Positions 1 through 11,491 of a stretch of DNA of 64,000 nt are shown here, in pieces. The stretch is from Pseudopyrenochaeta lycopersici (lineage: Eukaryota; Ascomycota; Dothideomycetes; Pleosporales; Pseudopyrenochaetaceae). Where the stretch lies: NCBI GenBank assembly GCA_003313425.1, contig NHZP01000018.1:496001-560000 (forward strand), given 5' to 3'. The notes beneath the pieces are model-generated. The model was not told the DNA's origin and made no database searches. It worked only from the letters and a program-made list of their open reading frames with translations. The translations under genes were made by a program, and so were the position numbers. Position 1 is the stretch's first letter; the number at the start of each line of letters is the position of its first letter.

Positions 1-7
1 CGTTCGG

Positions 8-1207
8 TCACTCTGGCTCATCGACGACCATTGTATCCATTTCCGTCTCACCAAACTCAAACTCATCACCACTGTCTCCGCTCTGCTCACTCCCTGAAGT
101 CTCCGAGTTGGGTATAAGCGTTCTTGTCACCAATTGCCTGTCACTTCGTAGGTAGTCTTCTCTCCACTCTTCCAGGCCGTCAACCGCACCAACAAAGTAG
201 AGGTAGCCAACTTCTTCTCCCACTTTTCTAGCTTCCCTTTCTCGCTCTTCAGTTTTTTCCTTCTCTCGCATCGACTCTACCCAGCCTTCATCCACTTTCA
301 CCTCATCGAGGCTTTCGGAGAAGGACAGCAAGCTACGCCGTGGCTGCGGGCGTGGTGTATTTCCTCGCGCACGACGCGCAGCCAGGCGTTGGCGGTTCAG
401 AGTGTGCTGAAAATTCTGGCGACTGACGAGACCCGAGATTGGCAAATCCCAGAAGTTAGGCTCGGCATAAAAGTCTTCTCCTAGGCTGTGTTTCCGGCGA
501 ACAGCGGACTCCGTTTTGTTTCTGGTTTCCCACATTCGCCTACGAGCATCCGCGGCATACATGGATGTTCGAAGGTCCTGGATGGTTTTGCGTAAAGCTT
601 GTGAGCCTTGAACTCTAGGTGCACAACTTTGTGGCTGGTTGCGCGATCGCGGCTGCGTCCTACGTATCAAAACGTGGTCAGCAGCAAGCGCACCTGGGTG
701 CTCCCACCATGTCACGTTCTTTGCGATCTCCACCTTCGGCACTGTGATTGGGTACATATTCACTATAGAGGTACAGGCAGGACACTGGGCGGGGCTCTGG
801 AATCCGGCTGTGGCCAACGAGTGCAGAGAGTCATATCTTTGGTGCACCTCATTCCATATCTGCTCTCGCTCCCATCGCAGCTGGTTCTCCTTTCTCGTTT
901 TTTGAAGTCGCTGTTTTGCAATTTCGTGCTTCAACCTTGCTTGGGTCCACCGTTGGTCACGCGTGTACTCCACTGGCGTTAAGCCTCCTTGGGCGACCAA
1001 ATTTTTCTGCGCAGCATCCAGTTTTGCTCTCGTCAAGGAAGTGCTGCAAGCTGGACACCATGGAGTGTGACTTGAAGATGATGGATGAATGTCGTGGCCG
1101 CATTTCGTAGCGATCCGCTTTGGGTGGCCAAAGCAACCTTTAAGACCCAGCGGTCGGCCTTCGGGCGGCATGTTCGGTGATTCTGCGGGACTTGCCATTG
1201 TCGGCAT
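8..1207 (-). CDS. Uncharacterised protein with an N-terminal Cys/His cluster (399 aa)
   Basis: A single open exon of 399 codons reads from an ATG at 1207 to a TGA at 8-10. I do not recognise the family. Near residues 24-60 there is a possible zinc-binding cluster: a Cys followed about ten residues later by CGHDIH, then WCPAC. The middle (about residues 65-130) is rich in Lys, Arg, Glu and Gln and looks helical. The C-terminal third is strongly acidic and Ser/Glu rich. No signal peptide or membrane segment is visible. The length without stops and the non-random composition support a real gene, and no partner is suggested by the neighbours. The stop lies 8 bases from the window edge, so the model is complete as read, although a 3' intron cannot be excluded. 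Confidence 0.65.
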   Translation of the reverse strand: MPTMASPAESPNMPPEGRPLGLKGCFGHPKRIATKCGHDIHPSSSSHTPWCPACSTSLTRAKLDAAQKNLVAQGGLTPVEYTRDQRWTQARLKHEIAKQRLQKTRKENQLRWEREQIWNEVHQRYDSLHSLATAGFQSPAQCPACTSIVNMYPITVPKVEIAKNVTWWEHPGALAADHVLIRRTQPRSRNQPQSCAPRVQGSQALRKTIQDLRTSMYAADARRRMWETRNKTESAVRRKHSLGEDFYAEPNFWDLPISGLVSRQNFQHTLNRQRLAARRARGNTPRPQPRRSLLSFSESLDEVKVDEGWVESMREKEKTEEREREARKVGEEVGYLYFVGAVDGLEEWREDYLRSDRQLVTRTLIPNSETSGSEQSGDSGDEFEFGETEMDTMVVDEPE

Positions 1208-2115
1208 AAGAACTTTCTGTTTGATAAATTTGGTGGTGTGCGTTTGCGAAAAAGCTAGGATTCATTCTGGGAAGTAGATGATATGGGTAGTGTCCGGTGG
1301 TGAACCACAGTTAGCGAGATTCGGAAACGAAACAGTGAAACAGAGTTTCGGCTTGCGATGTAAACGAGCAAGTCGTACATGTAGGCGGTGCGAGGTTTTT
1401 GAATGAGTTGTACTATTTACAACGCGCGTAAGCGCGTCACCAACTGAGGACCATTGGTCTACCTGGTCGAAAGTCACACACAAGCAGTCATCGTCGAGCT
1501 GGCCGTGCAGCCTGCATCTTCTTAGCATCTCTATTGTTGATAGAAAGCCTGGAGCCGCTGAATAACAAAGAGTAAAGCAGTTTGATGGCGGATATCATCG
1601 CAGGAACCATTGAAAGCACTTGTCACATCTGGCCAAACATATGATGACCTTTTGCTTTCCGCGTTTCCGAGAGCCTGCAATGTTTACCTTCACCTTTACT
1701 ACAAATGGAAGCCTTACTGGCGCGCCAGTGGTTTCGACTTTGAAGCCGCCTTCACCAAGGTATCTCGAATTTGCGTACATAAAGACACAGTCAAGGGGAA
1801 CCTCATTTGTTCAACGTCGAAGCCATCAAGGCTATCATACTGCTCAGTCGCTTTCTCCTGTCCACAGAGGTTTCAAACAATTATCTTGTAGAATTGCAAA
1901 TCCTCACAGACTCCGCAGTTCACAGTGGAATAGCGGTGGAACCAGTTTGCCTCCCATTGTGTTCATGCAGTGGTGGTGGAAGCGTCTGGAAACGTAAGTC
2001 ACCGCTACAGTCAAAGTTAAAGAGGACAAGGACAGCTTTCGGGGACGACTACTGAGTGTCTTCTGTTCTTAAGGTTATTATAAGCTGATAAAAACTACGC
2101 CTTGACAACCTCAGC
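1208..2115. other. Intergenic, no supportable gene
   Basis: Only short, mutually overlapping open frames occur here, including two plus-strand frames of 93 and 125 codons near 1610-1997. None shows a recognisable domain or a convincing start. It probably holds the divergent 5' regions of the minus-strand gene on the left and the plus-strand gene starting at 2116. Confidence 0.5.
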
Positions 2116-3743
2116 ATGGAGATTCCATACCCTATGTTGGGACAGCGAAAGGCTTCATCTTTCAATCCTGAAGCGGCCACATTCAGTCCAACTCATATCG
2201 CTGCAACACCCATAGGTAAAGTGCCTACCACAGCCATTATTACTCCGCCTATTCTCCCAACCGAAATCTTCCATACTTCGGTAGGCATTAAGCGTAAATT
2301 TAGCGGACCTGAAACTACTAAAATCAAAACTCACCATGAGACAGACGACTCGCCTCTGCGACTTCTCAAGAACATCGAACCAGATCACCACGGAGATGCG
2401 ACCATATTGCATGCATCGGTCGGAATGAAAGTCTCGTCTTCGCAGGACACACCCTTTGATACGTTGCAGATGATGTCACTAGGTCAGCAACCGAAGTAAT
2501 AAGACTTAATATACTATTTCTAACCAAGCCAGAGCAACATTTGACCTCAAATAAGGGTACCGCGGATGCGTCTCTTCAGGGCCGGAAAAGCGCCTCACGC
2601 GATATAGATGGATCAGTAAAGCATCTCCCCCCATTCATATTTCCTTTGCAGCGGCTCGAACCAAACTTCGCGAGCGTGGATGTTGACGAGTTGAGTGCGA
2701 GCCTCGGTCTCCCCGGCGGAACAAATAATGGATGTGGATTTCAATCACGCTCGTCGCATCAATCCCGTCCTTCTCACAGCCTTCCAGATGTCTATAGTGG
2801 ACTGATCGATAGGGCATTGGGCAAGCCACTGACAGCAAACGCATTAGCCCAATTCCTCAATAACGGGAGTTCCTCAGATGATATGACTGCTGGCTCCTCA
2901 GACCTTCAGGAGGCTATTTCGGGATTCGGTGTACCTGATCGTGAGATGGGACAAGCTATGAAGGTTGTACGCCCCCCACCTGGATATAATGGCGAAGTTC
3001 CCCGCAAAATCCCTGTCGAAGAGCGTATCTCAGGCGTTTCAGCTTTTATAGAACCACAATACGTTGTTACAGGTCCGGCTGCTTTACAGTACGCTCGCCA
3101 AAACAGTTCGTTCCCAGCAGCCAACTCTCATCAATATCATATACGTCATCCGTCTCACAGGAGGTATCCACGAGCTTCCAACCGTTTCAAGCGCACTGAT
3201 CAAGGCCCTGAGCCCTCTGCAGCTGATATCTACCCCGACGATGCGAAATGGGAGCCGTCTCATAGGACATTTCACGGAAAGCGGGCAGGGGTTTACCATC
3301 AATTATTCAGACCCCCAAATTCTCCTCGGCAAGAGTTCCACATTAGCGATGCTGTAGGATGGCCCACGCCTGCCGAAGTGTACGCGCATAAGCCCCCAAC
3401 CCCAACCCCTACTCCGCCATTCAACATGTTCGAGAACCACGTCTCGCCTACAGCAGCAGACATCAACTCCATAGATGATGCAGTCATTACAATGATCAGC
3501 CAACTCCCTAGTCTGTCCATTGATATACTCCTTAACTTCAGCGCTTCTGCTACAGTATGCGATGAGCGTCCGCTTACTCCAGGCCAGTTGAATGGAAAGA
3601 GGTATGGCATGAGATATAATGGCCTTGGCTTTGGCGATTCTTGGAACCCTGTCGTAGTGATAGAGGAAGATTGCCCATTACGGGGGCACTCGAGGAGCCA
3701 CAGTGGATGGAATTTAGCAGTAAAGAAGGCATGGGCCAGATGA
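2116..3743 (+). CDS. Uncharacterised disordered protein, two exons (525 aa)
   Basis: Proposed join(2116..2482, 2533..3743). The 50-nt intron starts GTCAGC and ends GCCAG with a CTAAC branch-like site shortly before the acceptor. The junction codon becomes Glu and the two long frames fuse without a stop. The product is Ser/Pro rich with low-complexity patches, including a TPTPTP run near the C-terminal third, and looks largely disordered. I do not recognise a domain. Composition would fit a regulatory or nuclear protein, but nothing shows this. The stop at 3741-3743 may not be the true end, because a Cys-rich open frame follows immediately at 3775-4068 and could be reached by an unrecognised 3' intron. 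Confidence is fair for a gene and lower for the exact 3' end. Confidence 0.6.
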
Positions 3744-4208
3744 GCGAGCAGCTTTTTCATGATAGGGGACAAGATTGGCGACCCGTGGTAAAGGACAGGA
3801 GGACACTCACGCTATCATTACAAACGAATCAGGCAAACCCTGGAGTTGGGAGGCAAAAGACTTACACTGTAGCCACTGTTGGCGTTGTGGTGCAGATACA
3901 TCGCATTGCGGTCCCGTTGGCCGGACTGGGATGTGGACGGCGCCGCACGAGCGCCCATCACTATGTAGATCTTTACACTATCCATACGCCCAGAATAATG
4001 CTATAATCTCTTATTTTGGGTTGGTGAAGATGTATTCCGTAAAGTCAGGCTGTCCTATCACAGCATAGGCAAATCGTCTTACGATCACACCACCACGCAC
4101 CACTTCCGCGACACGCCACACACTCTAGTGCTCCACTTCCGAACATGTGTTCATAGCTGTTCAATAAAATGTCATTGCGCACTTGACAATTCTCTGACGA
4201 CTCTTACA
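3744..4208. other. Short intergenic stretch with a Cys-rich open frame
   Basis: Two open plus-strand frames overlap here. One (3775-4068) encodes a Cys/His-rich segment with the pattern CSHCWRC followed by HCGP, which looks more protein-like than its neighbours. No clean splice path to the upstream gene was found. The 5' leader of the hemerythrin-domain gene lies at the right end. Confidence 0.35.
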
Positions 4209-5210
4209 ATGCCCAGCAGTACAACAGTCATTTTCTGGCTGCTTCTTTTTCTCGCCGTATCCGTCGAACTATTTCGGCCGTCATCTATGACTGACACGGT
4301 TTCTGTCAATAAGACGTGGGTCGACGGCCCATGCGCCTTGATAATCACACCACAGTATGCAACAAAGAAGGTAAATTCGTTTGCTTAAGTTATCATTATA
4401 GTATTCAAATACGTATTAGGATGATCTCTTCACGATTGGAGCAACACACATGGCGCACATACACAACTCAATTTTACGAGGCTATAACTCCATCTACTTG
4501 CAAGCGCCACATGTGACAGACGTTGATAAACCAGCATTTATTAACTATGCGAAGACGTGGTATCGCTTTGTCAAAAGCCATCATGACGATGAAGAAGGGG
4601 AACTGTTTCCCAAGGTTGAAGAAGTTCTCGGCGTAGAGGGGATTTGGAAGGAGACGCATAAAGAACACGGTAAATATAGCTAGACTCTCTATTCATCGTG
4701 AGATAGTACCTGACAAAAAGTGCAGAATCATTCCTGGACGGACTGGTAGATTTTGAAGCGTACTTGAGTAGTCTCTCGATGCCTTCAGACTTCAATGGTG
4801 AAGAGCTGCGTCGCATCATGTCAGATTTCCAAGACCCCTTTTGTCACCACTTCCATCACGAAATCACAACAATCGCCTCATTCGCCAATCTACCCTCCAC
4901 ACCAGCTCCCGATTCCGCTGAAGCACAGGCTGCAGCTCTCGTCTTCAAAGCCTGGGGAAAGAAGACTGTCACCAAAGCCGGCACTTTTGATGTCGTACCT
5001 TTCTTCTTGATGAACTTAGATACGACATATGAAGGCGGGATTTGGGCGAATTGGCCACCAATGCCTGCCCCAGTGAGATGGGGTTTAACAAATGTGGCGG
5101 GCGCGGTACATTGGGGTTGGTGGAAGTTTGCTAGCTGTGATGGGAAAGGAATTCCGAAAGAACTATTTGCACTGGGGGGTGAAGAAGTTACAGACGCGTC
5201 CAAATTATGA
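4209..5210 (+). CDS. Hemerythrin/HHE-domain protein with N-terminal hydrophobic anchor (298 aa)
   Basis: Proposed join(4209..4370, 4420..4669, 4726..5210); introns of 49 and 56 nt with GTAAAT donors. An N-terminal hydrophobic stretch (residues about 7-22) suggests a signal anchor or secretion signal. The central part has the HHE-type cation-binding pattern: His residues near ATHMAHIH, then SHHDDEEGELFPK, then further His residues in HHFHHEI. These fit di-iron or oxygen/metal-binding four-helix bundles of the hemerythrin-like superfamily. The C-terminal 80 residues are Trp/Gly rich, as in fungal members of the family. The start at 4209 is preferred because it puts the hydrophobic segment at the N-terminus; an in-frame ATG at 4128 would add 27 residues. 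The physiological substrate is unknown. Confidence 0.8.
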
Positions 5211-6993
5211 GGTCAGATGACGGCGTGGGCGTTTTGTCTTTGCTAATAATCAACTTTAATTCTACTTGGCATTCTGGAATCTATTCGTAGGCGTCATAGT
5301 TATTTCATCCACTAGTCAACCGTACTTCAAATAAAGCAATCGGAAGCCAATTAATTCCATAAAGAGAAGTGCGGATAGCACTTGAATAGGTGACGTAATT
5401 CTGCAATGTCCACTCCTTGGTACTTGACGGTTTAAGGCGAAATCGCGCATTGGCAAGGCATTGCAGAGGATACTTGGTCGTTGTACATATGGAATGACCG
5501 GAGGATGGTTTCACCAGACAATTTAAAGATGCTAAGAGTCGACCATGAAGAGGACTTAGCAGATCACTTCGATTTAGTGATAAGACGTATTGGCGTAGAC
5601 GGAATCATGATAAGAAATGGCCGAATGAAAAGCACTGTTAGTCGAGTAATCCTCGCCTAGGGACAGTCACCAACACGGCTAAAGGGTCAATGTTTATGGT
5701 ATTGTAAGTTAAAAGTATCTAGCCCATTATAATATATGCTACCACTACACAGATACCCCGCTCATTCGACACAGACTCGATGAGGTTTCCTGTCACAAAA
5801 TTAGCACAGCATGAGTAACAAAGATATTGCTCCAAAGCAGGTTTTAGATCTGCAACCAAAGAGCACAGTACAGGTGATCAAGATTGAAGAGACTAGTTGA
5901 CCGAACAGCAATGGGGCTGAGGTCAATAGCCGCCGGAGATTGAGACTGAGTCCAAGACGTTGTGTAACCTGCCGTGCAATAGGCGGAAAACGATATCCGA
6001 AGCCGTAGCGATAGAAACCAAATAGGGGCGTCTGTATGGTGGATTTGATCCTACAAGAATGATCAAGATCGGCAGGTTTCCATATTTAGATACTCGTGGT
6101 AGGACAAATGCCTTCAATTCTCTTTGTAGGCAGTAGATGAATGTGTTGTACGCGAACAACAACCACGCGCGAGGTGAGACCATGCTTGAACAATTGTTTT
6201 AGGCCATTTTATGCAGTTGATAGAACTAACATATATTTGGGCTCCATTCGAAAATAATAGGAAGATTGCCTTTTGACGCAGGGTCAGGAACAGCTCGAAA
6301 ATTGGAGAAAAACTGATCGTCATGATTCCACAAGTCTCAGTGCGAAACAGATTTTACCCTGCTGTTGCTTGGCGAACCCGTTACTGTACACGCTGTGGTG
6401 TTCACGAAAACAGAGATCGGAAACTTTGCGCCCGCAGAAATGCATTAGCGTAGCAGTTTTGGGTAACCCGACCGTTTGGTTGGTGAATGTTATCGCCGAA
6501 GGCCGCAGCTCCTCACCAACCATGTCAATGTCATATTGCCGAGCTATGCTTGATTTTTGTCATCAAATCTTTGTTCCCAGATTGTAGAACTCAAAAACTA
6601 ACAAGTACCGCCTTTTCACTCTGCGATCGAAGATGTGGAACTTCTTCCTTTTCTTTTGCATTATTCAATTTCTCAACCAATATTTCGGAACATGCACACT
6701 TGTTTGCGCCAAGACTATTTTTCCGAGATTGTGCATCACAATCTTGTGGCATGAGTACCAAGTACATGATCAGCGTGACGTCTAGCACGTCAAAAGGTCC
6801 TTGCGTATTTCCTTTCGTTCTGCTGGCCTCGTCAGCCATGTCTCAATAACTCTCGATAACTGATGGCGTTCAATCTCCTGTTACGACAGCCATGATGTAG
6901 TAGGCTGAACATAGCGTCATATGAATTGCCTTTATAGCAAACGAGGTACCTCGACGAACGGCTCTTCTAATTCAAAGGAATCGTACCCACAAC
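5211..6993. other. Intergenic, 1.8 kb, nothing recognised
   Basis: AT-rich compared with the flanking genes. The longest open frames (about 80-120 codons) overlap on opposite strands and show no family resemblance. No tRNA, transposon terminus or tandem repeat was seen. It presumably includes the promoter of the multicopper oxidase gene. Confidence 0.5.
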
Positions 6994-9139
6994 ATGTTCT
7001 CTTCGACACTCGTTACTTTCATTTCTTTACTGTCTTTTCTGAAAATTGGAATTCAGGCCGCTAATTCTACGAACACTATTGGAACAACACTTCTCTCTCT
7101 TCCTAGCACGACAAGTCCGACAAACAACAGCATACCTACACCAAGCGGAACATGGATCAGCCCGGAATACAAATGGATTTTTGAGTATCCACTCCCAATA
7201 CCTCCAGTGAAGAGCCCGAAATTGTGAGTACAACATCAACTCTGAAGGGAAGCTTGGCTCTGATCTATATATAGCACATACATCAACGACACTACGGGGG
7301 CCACTATTGACTACTATGAGGTTGATATAAGATCGTTCAAGAAACAAATTTACCCGAACCTTCCGGCCGCAGATATAGTAGGATACGATGGACTGCAGCC
7401 AGGGCCTACATTCGTTATGCGACAAGGACGAGGTGGGTCTGGCCAGAATTTACACCCGATATCGACATTAACAATCGTCATAGAAGCTGTCGTGCGGTTC
7501 TCGAATAACGGCCCAACGAACTCGTCCGTCCACATTCATGGTCAGTATAACCGCGCACCTTTTGATGGCTGGGCTTCCGACTATGCGGATCCGGGCCAGT
7601 ACAAAGACTACTATTATCCAAATTCGCAAAACGCGCGTACCATTTGGTATCATGTCAGTCACAAGCTAGGTTTAAGCTATAAAAGTTTTCTAGCCTAATT
7701 GATGTTTACCAGGATCATACTGAGTTTGAGACTGGTGAAAACGTATATATGGGGCTGGACGGCTTCTACCTATTGATGGACGACGAGGAAGATGCCCTAA
7801 ATTTACCGACTGATGGTTTCGATGTCCCGCTGTCGTTGTCTGCAAAGCAATATAGCGCCAACGGCTCTCTGGTGTACGATACGAACGCATATACCGGGTT
7901 GTGGGGTGACATAATTCAAGTGTACGATTCTCAGCCTTGGTAGCTCTTTCGAAACTGACTTTTCTTTAGAAATGGTCAACCCTGGCCGTATATGAATGTG
8001 GAGCCAAGAAAATATCGCTTTCGTTTGCTAAATGGTGCTATCAGTCGAAGTAGGTCGGCAATCCCTTCCTGTCAGCACAAGTTTACTAACAACCGCAAAG
8101 GCTTCGACCTCACTTTATATGAAGACTCGAACGAACAAGCCTTAAACTTTACTGTTATTGCCTCTGACTGCGGTATGCTTGCACGATTTTGAGTCAGACA
8201 TCATACTAAATTGTTGTAGGGCTGTTTTTTCACCCGGTAATAGCAGACCGGCTTGCTTTCTCTATGGGCGAACGGTATGAAATGATTGTCGACTTCGCTG
8301 GTTATGAGGGAAAAAACATCACAATGCATAATGCACAAGGGACAGGTGCAAACGTTGATTATGCTGCAACCGACCGTGTAATGCGATTTGTAGTCAGTAA
8401 TGCCACAACGGATTGTACTAACAACGATGCCATACCCTCTTCCCTCCGCTACATGCCGCCACCTCCTCAAACCAATATCACCAAAAACTTTACGTTCTCA
8501 CGCATTGGTGACGAATGGCTTGTGAACGGAGTAGGTTTTGCTGACATCGAACATCGCATCTTGACAAGGTCGACGCTTGGTGCAGATGAGATTTGGGAAC
8601 TTCGACATGGGGGTGGAAATGCTTCACATCCTATCCATATACATCTTGTGGACTTTCAAGTGTTGTCTCGTACCGGTGGCCGCAATGAAGTCCTGCAATA
8701 TGAAGCGGCGGGTATGAAAGATGTTGTATGGCTCGCTCCCGGTGAAATTATCAGAGTCGTTGCGAGATATGCGCCTTGGAAGGGCGTTTAGTGAGTCTTC
8801 CTTATCTTCTACCGCGCCATATCATATTCTAACATCGGCCAGCATGTTCCACTGCCACAATCTAGTTCACGAGGACCATGAGTAAGCTTTCTCAGCAAGT
8901 CATTCCAAAAAGTCATGCTAATTGATAATAGCATGCTCGTAGCTTTCAACGTCACGCAGCTTGAGAATTGGGGATATGATAGTTCTACTATATTCATTGA
9001 TCCCATGGAGCCGGCGTTTCGACCGAAAAACATCGCCTCCGAAGACTTCACCGATCAGGCAATTAGGAACAAGCTAGATTGGTTTTGGAGTTTAAATGCG
9101 TATAATCAGACATCTGTTGCAAAGCGACAGCCAAGCTAG
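6994..9139 (+). CDS. Multicopper oxidase, bilirubin-oxidase type (578 aa, nine exons)
   Basis: Proposed join(6994..7223, 7275..7432, 7484..7653, 7713..7921, 7970..8049, 8101..8172, 8220..8790, 8843..8881, 8932..9139). The product begins with a hydrophobic signal peptide and carries all four copper-ligand motifs: HIHG (about residue 146), YHDH (about 185-188, split by an intron between His and Asp), HPIHIH (from residue 443) and HCHNLVHEDHDM (500-511). The spacing puts Met511 at the axial type-1 copper position, as in bilirubin oxidase and unlike the Leu/Phe of high-potential laccases. Text around the second motif (PGQYKDYYYPNSQN) also matches the bilirubin-oxidase group. It should be a secreted four-electron O2 reductase oxidising tetrapyrroles, phenols or metals; the natural substrate is unknown. 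The second intron (51 nt) is in frame without a stop. Confidence 0.88.
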
Positions 9140-9356
9140 TCATCGACCACATACATGTGATTAGCTACCGCTCATGATGTTGAGTGGCACAAATCCATTG
9201 TGGCATAGACTGTGTTTGCTTGACCCGCGTATACTTTACAATATCGATCTATCATTTAATCAATGTTGTTCTTTCCGAGAAGGTTTTAAATGCTATATGT
9301 AACATCTCTTTATTAACTTGTACCATTTACCTACCACCATCAATCAAAACACTACA

Positions 9357-9440
9357 TCCCAGATAGTATAGTGGTCAGTATTTCGGCTTGTCATTCGTGA
9401 CAGAGCGCCGGAGGCCGGAGTTCGATTCTCCGTCTGGGAG
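9357..9440 (+). tRNA. tRNA-Asp (anticodon GTC) with a 12-nt intron
   Basis: The acceptor stem TCCCAGA (9357-9363) pairs with TCTGGGA (9433-9439), and the discriminator is G9440. The D arm is GTAT..GTAT. The anticodon stem TCGGC/GCCGG flanks the loop with anticodon GTC at 9390-9392. The T stem CGGAG/CTCCG encloses TTCGATT. A 12-nt intron sits at 9394-9405, in the canonical position after base 37. It contains TGACA, which can pair with TGTCA of the anticodon loop, forming the usual anticodon-intron helix. The spliced tRNA is 72 nt. Internal A and B boxes are present; the B box is GTTCGATTC. Confidence 0.93.
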
Positions 9441-9446
9441 CTCAAG

Positions 9447-9453
9447 TTTTTTT
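9447..9453 (+). terminator. RNA polymerase III terminator of tRNA-Asp
   Basis: A run of seven T residues starts six bases after the discriminator base of the tRNA, the usual position and length for Pol III termination. Confidence 0.85.
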
Positions 9454-11491
9454 GCGAGGATATCAACTTTTCCTCCGATATCTTTCTGTTTTTGGAGGTG
9501 TATTAGGTGCGCGAACATGCAAGGACATGGTCCGTGTACCATACGCACTCGTTTGATTGGCCTTTTTGTAAGGTTTTTGCCCTCTATCAGGTTTCCTCTT
9601 TCTCATTTGGTCAAGTGCGGTTGAGTGGAAGAGTGAGGTCGGGTGTGTAAGCGGAATGCAGGGTTTGTCAGCTCAGAGCTCTCAGCGCTGGAAGTTAATG
9701 AATAGTTTGTGGAAAGTGGGAACAAGACCATCTGAATGCAAGTTCATCGCGACTTCAAAAATAGAACATTGGCTGGTCGTGAGACTCCAGGATGGGTTTG
9801 TAGATTGTATTCAATGACTAGAATCTGCATTCAACCCAACTCCACGAACTGCTAAGCCACTTCACTTCGACTAGCCATGACAACCCAGGCATCAGCATCG
9901 AAAGAAAAAAATCATTTCCGAATACGACGCGTCCTCCACGGAATTCTTCGGTAGCTTTTTCGCGTTGCCGCACGTCGTCATCTCCCCTTCGCGTATTGCA
10001 AAAATCTCATTGACGGGGCTTGAGCGGAGATGAACGCAAACACTCAACAACAATTGCGGCGCAAGGTCCTCACGAAGCCGCCTCAAGAACGTTGAAAGTT
10101 CATTCAAACTAGCTTTGAGATGATTCCGCCTTTAAATGTGTTTTGCAACAAAGAGTGCAACTTTGGTACGCTAGGAGAATTGTTTCATATATTTGAAGTA
10201 GGTCTTTGCAGAAACCTTGCTCGACCGAATACACGACATTGGAAAAAATCTGTACCGGGTACACCTTACGCCGTTTCGATTGTCGGCCCATCTACACCGC
10301 ACTATGTCAGGTATCATCATGCCTGGTGGATCAAACGCGTCTGACACCTGTCTCCATCACAGCACCGTAACACGTGTATAAAGCCGAGTGCCACACAGGA
10401 GCGAAAGTGAGTCAACAATCGATCTACCTTGGCAAGGAAGAGCTGAATGGAATTTGTGGGTCAGGGGCTCGGTATGTGGATTTACGACAACGTTCAGCCT
10501 TTGTGACAAGGCAAGCAATCCATGTCCAAATCCATCTCAAGCCACCCCGGATCAGCGCACGTCAAAATGAAATGAATGGGTCCGGGGACGCATGTTTGAA
10601 AATTAGACGCGCGGAAATGAAAGGAGGTGAGAACGACGCGTCGATCTGGTAAATTTGATGACAGCTCAAGCGTGTTTCGAAGCCTCGCTAGCCTTGGCTT
10701 TAAGATGACTGCGGGATCCGTAATTATTGATGGGATTGTGAAACGCAGTCGTTGAGTTGGTTTGTGGCGTGAGTGCAGGAGATAAATGGCGGGAAGGCAT
10801 TGTGGGTACTTGAGTCTAGCTGCCAAAGGCCTGATGTTGAGGGCAACTGGACCCGATAAGACGAGGCGAGGATAAAGGAGATGACGGTGATCGCAGAGGG
10901 AATGCGGCTGATGCACGAACGTTGAGAAGCCACAGGGATCGGGCCGACTTAGTCATTGCCTGGAAACCACCGGATGTAACAAGTCGCCTGTTACAATGTA
11001 GCTACGATTAAGACCTGCAAGGGATAATGTGTACCCGAGGTCGAGCATCTTTCAATTAGTAGATCGACATGTCCGCTCGGACGTTCAGTCATTAATATAC
11101 ATATTACCTTCAAGATATTTCGGAAATAGGCTGGCTAATTGAGAGCAACACGAGCTAAAATGCTTCAAGCGCGGAATGATAATCGGCATGTTTTTTGAAT
11201 GTGTAATAGGAGAAGTACTCATACTATTTTCTTTATTGTAAGGCCCTTCTGATATGACGTCTATGTCGCAGGTGGCGGGATCTATGCCCGTCTGGTATCT
11301 TTATGACATGTAGCAACTCTAGTTTGTGTTCGTCGATCTGGGAGATTGCCCATCCCTAGAACTATGCGTAAAGGCGTAAGTCGCCATTGTTGTGAGAAAG
11401 CAAAAAAATAAATCCGAAAAAACCCATGCGCCAGATGCCATGCCATATGAAACTATGAAAGTCTTGCAATCCGTAAGAATAGGACTTAGGT
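9454..11491. other. Intergenic, 2.0 kb, nothing recognised
   Basis: Open frames up to 140 codons occur on both strands, but they overlap and show no domain. A CACGTG-type E-box followed by TATAAA lies near 10371-10382, compatible with a promoter, but no convincing coding region follows it. No repeats or RNA genes were recognised after the tRNA. Confidence 0.45.
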
